Positions 15,358 through 22,953 of a stretch of 64,000 nucleotides of DNA are shown here, piece after piece. Each line of letters opens with the position of its first letter. Positions within the stretch are counted from its first letter, which is position 1. Location: the NCBI RefSeq assembly GCF_017168335.1, contig NZ_JABFAU010000005.1:545781-609780 (forward strand), written 5' to 3'. The notes under the pieces were generated by a model that was not told where the DNA came from, did no database searches, and saw only the letters and a list, made by a program, of their open reading frames with translations. The position numbers and the translations under genes were made by a program. The DNA is from Rhodococcus sp. KRD162. Lineage in GTDB: Bacteria > Actinomycetota > Actinomycetes > Mycobacteriales > Mycobacteriaceae.

Positions 15358-17700
15358 ATGACCAGTCTCAGCTCGACCGCAGACGATTCGGCCGCCGGTG
15401 GGCGCGAAACCCTGCACGAGATCTCCGAACGCGTGCTGTGGCTCTCGACGTCGATGATTCACCACGCCAATCGAATCCGCCCCAATCCGACGGGGTTGAA
15501 GGTCGGTGGGCACCAGGCGTCCTGCGCCTCGATGGTCACGATCATGACGTCGCTGTGGTTCGAGCAGCTGACCGCAGCAGACCGCGTGTCGGTCAAACCG
15601 CATGCGTCGCCGGTGCTGCACGCCATCAATTACCTGCTCGGTGAGCTGGACGAGAAGTATCTGACGACGCTGCGCTCGTACGGCGGTCTGCAGTCCTATC
15701 CCTCGCGTGCCAAAGATCCCGATGCAGTCGACTATTCGACGGGGTCGGTGGGCATCGGTGCCACGGCTCCTATCTGGGGTGCGATATCGCGTCGTTTCGT
15801 CGACTCGGCATTTTCCGAAGACACCCCGAGTGGGTTTCGCGGCCGGCAGTATTCGCTCGTCGGCGACGCCGAGTTGGATGAAGGAGCCGTCTGGGAGGCC
15901 GTCATCGATCCCGGCATCGGCGAACTGGGAGAAATCGTCTGGATCGTCGACCTCAATCGTCAATCGCTCGACCGAGTGGTACCGAACATCGCGGCGCGGC
16001 GTCTGGAGAAGATGTTCGACGCGGCAGGCTGGCAGGTCATCACCGTCAGGTTCGGACGGCTGCTCGAGAACCTGTTCGCACGTAGCGGTGGTGACGCCCT
16101 CCGTCGACGCATCCTCGACATGCCCAATCCCGAGTATCAGAGGCTGCTGCGTTGTTCGGCGACCGAGTTACGTGATCGATTGCCCGGCAAGAGTTCCGAT
16201 GCCGAAGCGATCGCCGAACTCATCGGCGATCTCGACGACGTGATGCTCACCGAGGCGATTCGCAACCTCGGTGGTCACGATCTCGACGCATTGCGTGAGG
16301 CGTACGCGCAGATCGACGATACTCGTCCCACCGTCGTCATCGCCTACACGGTAAAGGGGTTCGGGCTCCCCACCCAGGGGCATCCTCAGAACCACTCGTC
16401 GCTGCTGACAGCCGATGAATATCGCTCTCTTGCAGAGACTCTCGGCATGGACGCTGCGTCACCGTGGGGTCGATTCGGCGAGGGCACCGCGGCCGGTCGG
16501 CTGTGCGCCGACACCGCCGAACGTCTCCGCCGTGAGCCGGTGCCCTCGGCGACGCCGCCCGCAGTCCCCACTGATATCGGCCGTACTCCGAAGGGCACGG
16601 CCACGACGCAGGCCGCGCTCGGTCGCACGCTGCTCGACCTCACCCGTGAGGCGCCCGATGCTGCTCGACGCGTTGTCACGGTCAGCCCCGATGTCAGCTC
16701 CACCACCAACCTCGGTGGCTGGGTCAACAAGGTCGGAGTGTGGTCGTCCTCGGAGCGGCACGATTGGTTCGGTGACGATGCCGAAACCATCATGCATTGG
16801 CGTGAAGGCCCCTCCGGGCAACACATGGAACTCGGTATCGCCGAGACCAATCTCGTCGGGCTGATGGGCGAGCTGGGTGCGACGTGGAGTCGGTGGGGTG
16901 AGCCGCTGTTCCCGATCGGGGTGATGTACGACCCGTTCCTCGAACGTGCCCTCGAGCCGTGGTCGTACGGCATCTATGCCGGTGGTCAGTCGATCCTCGT
17001 CGGTACGCCGTCGGGTGTCACCCTGGCCGCGGAAGGCGGAGCGCATCAATCGATCAAAACTCCGTCGATCGGTCTGGAGCAGCCGGGATGCATCTCCTAC
17101 GAGCCGGCGTTCGCCATCGACGTCGAATGGACCTTGCTGGCGAGTATCGCCAAGCTGGGCCGCCCCGACGGCACCTCGGCGTACCTGCGCCTGTCGACCC
17201 GGCCGGTCGATCAGACCCTCGCCGACGTGCCCAGCGATCCGGCTGCGCGTGAACGCAGGCGTCGGCAGGTGGTGGCATGCGGCTACCCGCTCGTTCGGCG
17301 TGACGGTGCCACCGTGACGATCGCGGCGATGGGTGCGCTGATGCCCGAAGCTCTGGACGCGGCAGCACGTTTGGAGCAGATCGACGTCGTGGCGGATGTC
17401 CTGTGTATCACCAGCCCCGGCCAACTCTATCGGGCCGTGCAGGCGCGCCGAGGTCACGGGGACGCCGAATCGTGGATTCTCGATCAGCTGTTGCCCGCAG
17501 ATCGGGCGACACCGATGGTGACCGTGCTCGACGGTCATCCCCATACCTTGGCATTCCTGGCGGGCGTCAACCGAGTGGCATCGACGTCGTTGGGCGTCAG
17601 TACATTCGGTCAGGTGGGATCGTTGGACGAGGTGTACAGGCATCATCACATCGACACGGATTCGATCGTTGGCGCTGCCTTGGATGTCACCGGTCGGTAG
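15358..17700 (+). CDS. Pyruvate dehydrogenase E1 (AceE)-like, thiamine-diphosphate enzyme
   Basis: 780 residues from ATG 15358 behind CAGGAG; an open frame extends upstream without a credible start. The N-terminal half is the ThDP pyrophosphate domain: LKVGGHQASCASM, GSVGIGATAPIWGA, the GDG-like VGDAELDEGAVWEA and the Asn of IVDLNRQSLD. The second half is the transketolase pyrimidine domain with the activating Glu in ELGIAETNLVG, then a C-terminal transketolase-like domain. It is over 100 residues shorter than actinobacterial AceE (about 900-930), and GDA replaces GDG. No E2/E3 genes are adjacent, so it may decarboxylate another 2-oxo acid or work with remote partners. Confidence 0.8.
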   Translation: MTSLSSTADDSAAGGRETLHEISERVLWLSTSMIHHANRIRPNPTGLKVGGHQASCASMVTIMTSLWFEQLTAADRVSVKPHASPVLHAINYLLGELDEKYLTTLRSYGGLQSYPSRAKDPDAVDYSTGSVGIGATAPIWGAISRRFVDSAFSEDTPSGFRGRQYSLVGDAELDEGAVWEAVIDPGIGELGEIVWIVDLNRQSLDRVVPNIAARRLEKMFDAAGWQVITVRFGRLLENLFARSGGDALRRRILDMPNPEYQRLLRCSATELRDRLPGKSSDAEAIAELIGDLDDVMLTEAIRNLGGHDLDALREAYAQIDDTRPTVVIAYTVKGFGLPTQGHPQNHSSLLTADEYRSLAETLGMDAASPWGRFGEGTAAGRLCADTAERLRREPVPSATPPAVPTDIGRTPKGTATTQAALGRTLLDLTREAPDAARRVVTVSPDVSSTTNLGGWVNKVGVWSSSERHDWFGDDAETIMHWREGPSGQHMELGIAETNLVGLMGELGATWSRWGEPLFPIGVMYDPFLERALEPWSYGIYAGGQSILVGTPSGVTLAAEGGAHQSIKTPSIGLEQPGCISYEPAFAIDVEWTLLASIAKLGRPDGTSAYLRLSTRPVDQTLADVPSDPAARERRRRQVVACGYPLVRRDGATVTIAAMGALMPEALDAAARLEQIDVVADVLCITSPGQLYRAVQARRGHGDAESWILDQLLPADRATPMVTVLDGHPHTLAFLAGVNRVASTSLGVSTFGQVGSLDEVYRHHHIDTDSIVGAALDVTGR

Positions 17701-17726
17701 CGCCTACGTTCGCTCCTCGACCTTCT

Positions 17727-18404
17727 TCAGTGGGGTGCGCCGTCCGCGGTCGTGGTGAGATCGAGCGCGGCATGCACACCGCCGGTGTACGAGGTAGGAA
17801 GCTCTCGGCTGCAGAGGGTTTCGGCCTCGTCGGCGGATACTCCGAGGGCGCGTAGAACTCGCTGGGTGGTGCGGTCGACTGTCGATTCCTCGTCGCGGTC
17901 GGGTTGCTCCAGAAGCAGTCGGCCCATGGACAGCAGGGCACCGGCCACCAAGGCGAGCGCGAGATCGGCGTCCTCGACATCGAATTTTCCCTGGGCTGTT
18001 GCCGATTCGATGTCGCGGCGCGAACGTGGTGCGAGGCCCCCATCTGCGGCGACTGCGGCGGCTTCGGAGTTGAGTAACACCCTGCTCAGTTCCGGCTCGA
18101 GCCGGAACAGGCGTCCGGAAAGTCGAAACGACTGGGTGAATTTCTCGACCGGGTCGTGCAGATCGACGGTCAGTGAGTCGAGGTAGTCGCCCACCGATTC
18201 CAGGGCGGAGTCGATGGCCGCCTGCCACAGCTCTTCCTTGCTGTCGAAGTAGTTGTAGAAGGACCCGTTGCTGACGTCGGCTGCCTGGGTGATGTCCAGG
18301 ACGGGTGCGTTGGTGTTTCCCGTTGCCAGGAATCCCTGTGCAGCTCGCACCAGCGCGGCCCTTGTGCGTGCTTTCCGGCGCGCGACACGGCTGCCTTCGA
18401 CCAC
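17727..18404 (-). CDS. TetR-family regulator of the P450 operon
   Basis: 225 residues. The N-terminal helix-turn-helix (LDITQAADVSNGSFYNYFDS, about 36-55) is typical, followed by an all-helical ligand domain. It is divergent from the P450 operon with a 154-base gap holding two palindromes TGACGAnnTCGTCA. The standard inference is that it represses the P450 operon and itself until a hydrophobic ligand binds. It converges with the E1-like gene, 26 bases apart. Confidence 0.85.
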   Translation of the reverse strand: MVEGSRVARRKARTRAALVRAAQGFLATGNTNAPVLDITQAADVSNGSFYNYFDSKEELWQAAIDSALESVGDYLDSLTVDLHDPVEKFTQSFRLSGRLFRLEPELSRVLLNSEAAAVAADGGLAPRSRRDIESATAQGKFDVEDADLALALVAGALLSMGRLLLEQPDRDEESTVDRTTQRVLRALGVSADEAETLCSRELPTSYTGGVHAALDLTTTADGAPH

Positions 18405-18457
18405 GATCTGCTCCTACTCGATGAGGTTTGTTGAGGAAAAGCCTAGTCGCGAAATTA

Positions 18458-18471
18458 TGACGATTTCGTCA
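18458..18471. promoter_or_regulatory. TetR operator candidate O1
   Basis: TGACGA-TT-TCGTCA is a perfect 6-2-6 inverted repeat. It lies just upstream of a TTGACT -35-like element (18478-18483) for the P450 operon and 54 bases before the TetR start, so it could control both directions. Confidence 0.65.
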
Positions 18472-18500
18472 ATGTCCTTGACTGTCGACAGCGTCATGGG

Positions 18501-18514
18501 TGACGATATCGTCA
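18501..18514. promoter_or_regulatory. TetR operator candidate O2
   Basis: TGACGATATCGTCA is a perfect 14-base palindrome sharing both half-sites with O1; centres are 43 bases apart, about four helical turns. It covers the region where the -10 of a promoter with -35 at 18478-18483 would fall, so binding should block the P450 operon. Confidence 0.7.
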
Positions 18515-18558
18515 TTATTCGAAGACCGTCACCCCCAACGGGCTGCATCGAGGACTTG

Positions 18559-19758
18559 ATGAAAACCACTGTTTCGATACCGCGGTATCCCACCGACATC
18601 TACTCCACCGACGCGATCCTCGATCCGTATCCGCACTACGCGCGACTGCGTGCGCTCGGCCCGGTGGTGTGGCTCCCGAAACAGCAGGTGTTCGCCATCT
18701 CGCGCTACGCAGAGTGCAAGCAGGTGCTGCTCGACGACGAGACCTTCATCTCCGGCGATGGAGTCGCGCTCAATCCCGTGGCCAACCGGCTGGGCCGTGG
18801 GACGACCCTCAACAGTGACGGCGAGGAGCACTCGAGCAAGCGTTCGGTGCTGGCCCACCGACTCACCCCGAAGGCCGTACGAAAGATGAGGCAGGCGGTC
18901 GAGGAGAAGGCGGAGAGCATCGTCGATGCCGCGCTGCACAAACGATCGGTCGACGGTGTGGACGATCTTGCGACGGCGTTGCCGATGTCGATCGTCCCGG
19001 ATCTGGTCGGGTGGCCCGAGGACGGCCGCGAGGATCTGCTTCGATGGGCCGGAGCGACATTCGACTCCCTCGGACCCGTCAATCGGCACTCGATCACAGC
19101 CGCGAGGGGTGCCGCAGAAATGTTGTCGTTCTCGAGGCGGGTGGTCAGAGAACGATCGGTCATTCCGGGGAGCATGGGTGCCGACGTCCTCGAGGCCGCC
19201 GACGAGAACAAGATCGCCAAGTCCGCGTGCCCTGCGCTGATGGTCGACTACCTCGGTCCCTCGCTCGACACCACTATCGGAGCGATCTCCGGTGCCCTGG
19301 ATCTTTTCGCTCGGCACCCGGACCAGTGGCAGGCAGTACGGCAGAACCCGGACCTGATTCCCAATGCCGTCAACGAGGTCGTGCGCTACGAGTCGCCGAT
19401 CAGGGCGTTCTCGCGTCGAGCAATGCGTGATGTCGAGATCGCCGGATCGACAGTGCCGCGAGGTGCCCGCGTCGTGGTCGTCTACGCGTCGGCCAATCGT
19501 GATGAGCGCGAGTGGGATCGTCCCGACGAGTTCGATATCACCCGGGATGCTGCACGCCAACTGGGCTTCGGATCCGGCGTGCACGGCTGCGCGGGACAAG
19601 GTCTGGCACGACTGGAAGCGCAGACCATGCTGCAGGTGCTCGCGCGTCGAGTCGACCGAATAGTGCCTGCGGGCACGCCGAAACGGGCTGTCAACAACAT
19701 CATTCATCGATACGAACGATTGCCACTGGAGTTGGTGGCGGCAGAAGGGACACAGTGA
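18559..19758 (+). CDS. Cytochrome P450
   Basis: 399 residues from ATG 18559 with GAGGA a few bases upstream. The ExxR element is EVVRYESPIRAFSRR (about 274-288) and the heme loop is FGSGVHGCAGQGLARLE with the Cys ligand near 343. The I-helix reads LGPSLDTT, keeping Asp-Thr but replacing the usual Ala/Gly-Gly pair with Pro-Ser, a variant seen in a subset of bacterial P450s. It overlaps the ferredoxin start (TGATG), and a reductase follows, so a complete class-I electron chain is encoded together. The substrate is unknown; aromatic ethers or terpenoids are typical for such operons. Confidence 0.9.
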   Translation: MKTTVSIPRYPTDIYSTDAILDPYPHYARLRALGPVVWLPKQQVFAISRYAECKQVLLDDETFISGDGVALNPVANRLGRGTTLNSDGEEHSSKRSVLAHRLTPKAVRKMRQAVEEKAESIVDAALHKRSVDGVDDLATALPMSIVPDLVGWPEDGREDLLRWAGATFDSLGPVNRHSITAARGAAEMLSFSRRVVRERSVIPGSMGADVLEAADENKIAKSACPALMVDYLGPSLDTTIGAISGALDLFARHPDQWQAVRQNPDLIPNAVNEVVRYESPIRAFSRRAMRDVEIAGSTVPRGARVVVVYASANRDEREWDRPDEFDITRDAARQLGFGSGVHGCAGQGLARLEAQTMLQVLARRVDRIVPAGTPKRAVNNIIHRYERLPLELVAAEGTQ

Positions 19759-19955
19759 TGAGGGTCGACGTCGACTGGGATCGGTGCGAGGGCCATGGTA
19801 TCTGCGCGGAGCAGGCACCGAAGGTGTTCGAGCTCGATGACGAAGGCGAATTGCACTACGCGTTCGAGGGCAAGGAGATTCCCGAGGATCTGGCGTCCTC
19901 GGCTCGGTCTGCGGTCGGCGTGTGCCCCGTTGCGGCACTGCGAGAACAGGCGTGA
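19758..19955 (+). CDS. [3Fe-4S]-type ferredoxin for the P450
   Basis: 65 residues, the usual size of actinobacterial P450 ferredoxins. The cluster ligands are in RCEGHGICAEQ (Cys-x-x-His-x-x-Cys) and GVCPVAAL. The His in the second ligand position of the 4Fe motif is typical of 3Fe-4S ferredoxins. It overlaps the P450 stop by one base and its own stop overlaps the reductase GTG, so the three proteins are translationally coupled and probably made in fixed ratio. Confidence 0.9.
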   Translation: MRVDVDWDRCEGHGICAEQAPKVFELDDEGELHYAFEGKEIPEDLASSARSAVGVCPVAALREQA

Positions 19956-21109
19956 GCTCTTCGGGCCGAGGGATCGTCATCGTCGGAGATTCGATCGCGG
20001 GGTGCACTGCCGCCCGTGAACTGCGTGCCCGCGGGCACGGTGGCCCGCTCACCATGATCGGTGCGGATGCGGACGGTTGCTACGCCCGGCCCCCGTTGTC
20101 GAAGCATGTGCTCAAAGGTGAAGCAGCAGAGGCCGAAACGTGGGATCTCTCTGATCTCGACATCACCACGATCGGCGATCGCGCGGTGTCGGTGGATACC
20201 GAATCGCGCACGGTATCCACCGCCGGCGGCACCCACGTTCCCTACGACTCGTTGATCGTGGCCAGCGGAGCGGCCGCACGCCGCATAGCCGGTCCGGATC
20301 AGGCGGGCGAGACGGTGTTGCGGACATTCGATGATGTGCGGGCGCTACGCCCGAAGCTGGAGGCGGCGAGTACGGCGATCATCATCGGCGCAGGCTTCCT
20401 CGGCATGGAGGTCGCCAGTGCGTGCGTTTCCCGCGGTATCGAGGTCACCGTCGTCGACGTCGACCCGCCGCTGAAGCGCCTGCTGGGTTCTTTTCTGTCC
20501 GACGCGATCTCCGCGCGTGCCGAGGACGCGTCGGTCCGGTTCGTTCGGACGGAGAGCCCGGTTTCGCTGTCGGGCAGACCGGTCACCGGCGTCGAGTTCG
20601 CGGGCCGCACACTCGAGGCCGATCTGGTGGTCACCTGCGCAGGCGATGTGCCGGAAACAGCATGGCTGGCCGGGGCCGGTATCGCGGACGATCGAGGTGT
20701 TGCTATCGACGAACGCTGTGCGACAGCATGTTCCGGAGTTTTTGCGGCCGGAGATGTAGCCTACTCTCGCACCGGCCCCGGTCGAGCCCCGTTCTGGTCC
20801 AATGCTGTCGCTCAGGGAAAGGTTGCTGCGGCCTCGGCGCTCGGTATCGAGCCCGCGTGTGCACCCACCGACGACTACTTCTGGACCGAGATCCTCGGAT
20901 TGTCCATCAAAGTCGTCGGACCACTTCCTCTCGACGGGAAGCCGACCGTGCTCGAAGGTTCGGTGCAGCAGGGATCGGCCCTGCTGCAATGGAATCACCG
21001 CGACGGGCGCACCACCGTCGTGGCCTTCGGTATCAAGAAACCTGTCGGCCTGCTCCGGCGGCTTACCCGCGGCAGCGTTGCCGCCACCAACCAAGGAATT
21101 CACTCATGA
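19952..21109 (+). CDS. NAD(P)H-dependent ferredoxin reductase (FAD)
   Basis: 385 residues from GTG 19952, which forms a GTGA overlap with the ferredoxin stop. FAD is bound by IVIVGDSIAGCTAARELR (about 6-23) and the late GVFAAGDVA. NAD(P)H is bound by AIIIGAGFLGMEVASACVSR (about 140-160). It belongs to the putidaredoxin/rhodocoxin reductase type and should pass electrons to the ferredoxin at 19758 and on to the P450. The motif GDSIAG deviates slightly from the usual GxGxxG. The ATGA at its end couples the small membrane protein gene. Confidence 0.9.
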   Translation: MSSSGRGIVIVGDSIAGCTAARELRARGHGGPLTMIGADADGCYARPPLSKHVLKGEAAEAETWDLSDLDITTIGDRAVSVDTESRTVSTAGGTHVPYDSLIVASGAAARRIAGPDQAGETVLRTFDDVRALRPKLEAASTAIIIGAGFLGMEVASACVSRGIEVTVVDVDPPLKRLLGSFLSDAISARAEDASVRFVRTESPVSLSGRPVTGVEFAGRTLEADLVVTCAGDVPETAWLAGAGIADDRGVAIDERCATACSGVFAAGDVAYSRTGPGRAPFWSNAVAQGKVAAASALGIEPACAPTDDYFWTEILGLSIKVVGPLPLDGKPTVLEGSVQQGSALLQWNHRDGRTTVVAFGIKKPVGLLRRLTRGSVAATNQGIHS

Positions 21110-21495
21110 CAATCGGCAACACACTTGTTCGGCGACTTCCCGACATCGTCGGGCTGGGCCGCGCTGCGATCGGGATCGCCCACATGATCGCCCCCACCAG
21201 GGCCAACGAACTCCTCGCCGGTTCCGACGCGGCGGTGGCAACCACCCGAGCTGCCGCGCGCACCTTCGGAATTCGTGAGATCTACATCGGCGGCGGGCTC
21301 TTTGCCGCAACCCGATATGCCCCGGCGGCGGTGCGGCCGCTGCTGCGGGCGGGGGTGGCGGTCGATGTGTGGGACACCGCAGCATTCGCACTCACCGCGC
21401 ACCTGCCGCAACGAACGAGGACGGCCGGTTGTGCGATCGCAGGGGGCTTCGCGATCGCCGGTGCCGTTGCCGACCTGCAACTGGATCGGCGGTAG
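21106..21495 (+). CDS. Small membrane protein of the P450 operon, unknown function
   Basis: 129 residues with three to four hydrophobic segments (LGRAAIGIAHMIAP, IREIYIGGGLFAATRY, AGCAIAGGFAIAGAVADL). It resembles small actinobacterial membrane proteins of unknown function, and I do not recognise a named domain with certainty. The start overlaps the reductase stop (ATGA) and the acyltransferase starts 3 bases after its end, so it is part of the operon. It could help a hydrophobic substrate reach the membrane-proximal P450, but nothing in the sequence shows that. Confidence 0.7.
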   Translation: MTIGNTLVRRLPDIVGLGRAAIGIAHMIAPTRANELLAGSDAAVATTRAAARTFGIREIYIGGGLFAATRYAPAAVRPLLRAGVAVDVWDTAAFALTAHLPQRTRTAGCAIAGGFAIAGAVADLQLDRR

Positions 21496-21498
21496 GCA

Positions 21499-22257
21499 GT
21501 GCACTGGGCCGCGCGGGCGTTGCGAGCAGCGAGCGTCGATGCCGTGCGCTTCTATCACCGACTCGAAGTGTCGGTGGCGCACCCGGTTCCGGACACCCCG
21601 GTGTTGTTCGTCGCCAACCATGGGTTCGGCGGCGTCATCGATCTCAACGTGTTCGCGTTCGCCGCCGCGTACGACGAATTGGGTGTCGATCGTGAGTTGA
21701 TCACGCTGACACACCAGATCGCGTGGACGCTGCACGTCGAGAAATTGATCGAGCCCTTCGGCGCTCGGCTCGCGGGCATGCAGACGGCACTCGATGCGTT
21801 CGAGCAGGGCAACAACGTACTGGTGTTTCCCGGGGGCGATGTCGATGCGCTCAAGGACTGGAGGCACCGCAACGAAATCCTCTTCGACGGGCGCACGGGC
21901 TTTGCCCGGTTGGCTGTGGAGGCGGGGGTGCCGATCGTGCCCGTGGTCACTGCAGGAGCGGGCGAGTCCCTGCTGGTACTCGACAGTGGGAGGCGCTTGG
22001 CGAAGGCGCTCGGGTTGGACCGAGCGTTCAGGCTCGAGACATTGCCGTTGTCGTTGTCGATTCCCTGGGGTCTCAATCTCGGTATGGTCGGAATGCTGCC
22101 GTACCTGCCGTTGCCCACGAAACTCACGACCTCGGTATTGGAGCCTATGCGTCCGGGTGCCGACGAGACGGTCGAGGAGTTCGCCGCGCGGGTGCACGTG
22201 GTGATGCAGGCCGAACTCGACGAGATGACCGAGGATCGGCGACCCATCATCGGATGA
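21499..22257 (+). CDS. Lysophospholipid-acyltransferase-like protein (LPLAT/DGAT-type)
   Basis: 252 residues. The PlsC-like blocks are VLFVANHGFGGVIDLN (NHG in place of NHxSxxD), LVFPGGDVDALKDWR (a DGAT/MGAT-type FPGG) and FARLAVEAGVPIVPVV. The His of the first block is kept but the acidic partner is displaced, as in the monoacylglycerol-acyltransferase-like branch. It starts at GTG 21499, 3 bases after the membrane protein, and is the last gene of the P450 operon. It may transfer an acyl chain to a hydroxylated product or a lipid, which would couple oxidation to esterification. Confidence 0.75.
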   Translation: MHWAARALRAASVDAVRFYHRLEVSVAHPVPDTPVLFVANHGFGGVIDLNVFAFAAAYDELGVDRELITLTHQIAWTLHVEKLIEPFGARLAGMQTALDAFEQGNNVLVFPGGDVDALKDWRHRNEILFDGRTGFARLAVEAGVPIVPVVTAGAGESLLVLDSGRRLAKALGLDRAFRLETLPLSLSIPWGLNLGMVGMLPYLPLPTKLTTSVLEPMRPGADETVEEFAARVHVVMQAELDEMTEDRRPIIG

Positions 22258-22320
22258 TGGCTACGCCTGTGCTCTGCGTAGTGCGTGAGCCCCGTTCGCC
22301 TGAGGGGTCATAATCGGACC

Positions 22321-22872
22321 ATGCGGTCGAAGCGCAAGATTCTGGATGCGACGCTCGAGTTGATTGCCGAGTCCGGCTTCGAGAGTGTCACCATCGCGGC
22401 CGCTGCTCGCTCTGCCGGGGTGACGCGGCAGACGGTGTATTCGATCTTCACCACGCGCGAGGACATGGTCTCCGAGGCCATGGTGGGGCTCGTCGTCGAC
22501 GTCATCGGCGGGATCAGGGACAAGGCCGATCAGACCGAGACTGCGTCGGAGTTCGTCGTCGAGACGATTGTCGCCGCTCGCAGCCTGATTCGCGGTGAGC
22601 CGGTCCTGAGCTCGTTGTTGCGCTCGGACAACGCGAACCCAATCTTCGATTCGGACATGATGGATCGAGCCGTGCCGGTGGTGCGTCAGTTTCTCGACGG
22701 CTACATCGAACGCAATCCGGGATTCGATTCGTCCCTGTTCGACGGTATCGAAGCGGTGCTGGTGCGAAACGGGCTGGCGGTGATCCTTTTCGACGATCCT
22801 GTCATTCAGGAGGACGACGGACTTCGTCGTTATCTTCGACGCTGGCTGGTTCCGGTCCTGCCGTTCGGCTGA
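22321..22872 (+). CDS. TetR-family transcriptional regulator
   Basis: 183 residues from ATG 22321; a longer start at 22285 lacks support. The helix-turn-helix SVTIAAAARSAGVTRQTVYS (about 22-41) is canonical, and the rest is a helical ligand domain. It is immediately upstream of the cholesterol oxidase gene on the same strand, and a strong-looking promoter starts 4 bases after its stop. It may control that promoter; no clear palindrome is seen over it. Confidence 0.85.
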   Translation: MRSKRKILDATLELIAESGFESVTIAAAARSAGVTRQTVYSIFTTREDMVSEAMVGLVVDVIGGIRDKADQTETASEFVVETIVAARSLIRGEPVLSSLLRSDNANPIFDSDMMDRAVPVVRQFLDGYIERNPGFDSSLFDGIEAVLVRNGLAVILFDDPVIQEDDGLRRYLRRWLVPVLPFG

Positions 22873-22875
22873 AAC

Positions 22876-22905
22876 TTGACACTTCTGCGCTGTGCTGTCT
22901 AGTTT
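22876..22905 (+). promoter_or_regulatory. Promoter of the cholesterol oxidase gene
   Basis: TTGACA at 22876-22881 and TAGTTT at 22900-22905 are separated by 18 bases, a near-consensus actinobacterial sigma-70-type promoter. The predicted transcript start is about 40 bases before the gene start. Confidence 0.6.
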
Positions 22906-22953
22906 TGCACCGCGCATGTATGTGACCCGGGTCTCGATGCGCGGTCCGAAATC

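Noticed and set aside
18529..20055. 508-codon minus-strand open frame across the P450, ferredoxin and 5' end of the reductase
   Set aside because: Antisense to three certain genes in one operon; Arg/His/Pro-rich translation without domain features. Long antisense frames are expected at this GC.
21100..22197. 365-codon minus-strand frame opposite the membrane protein and acyltransferase genes
   Set aside because: Antisense shadow; translation is rich in Arg/Gln/His with no recognisable fold.
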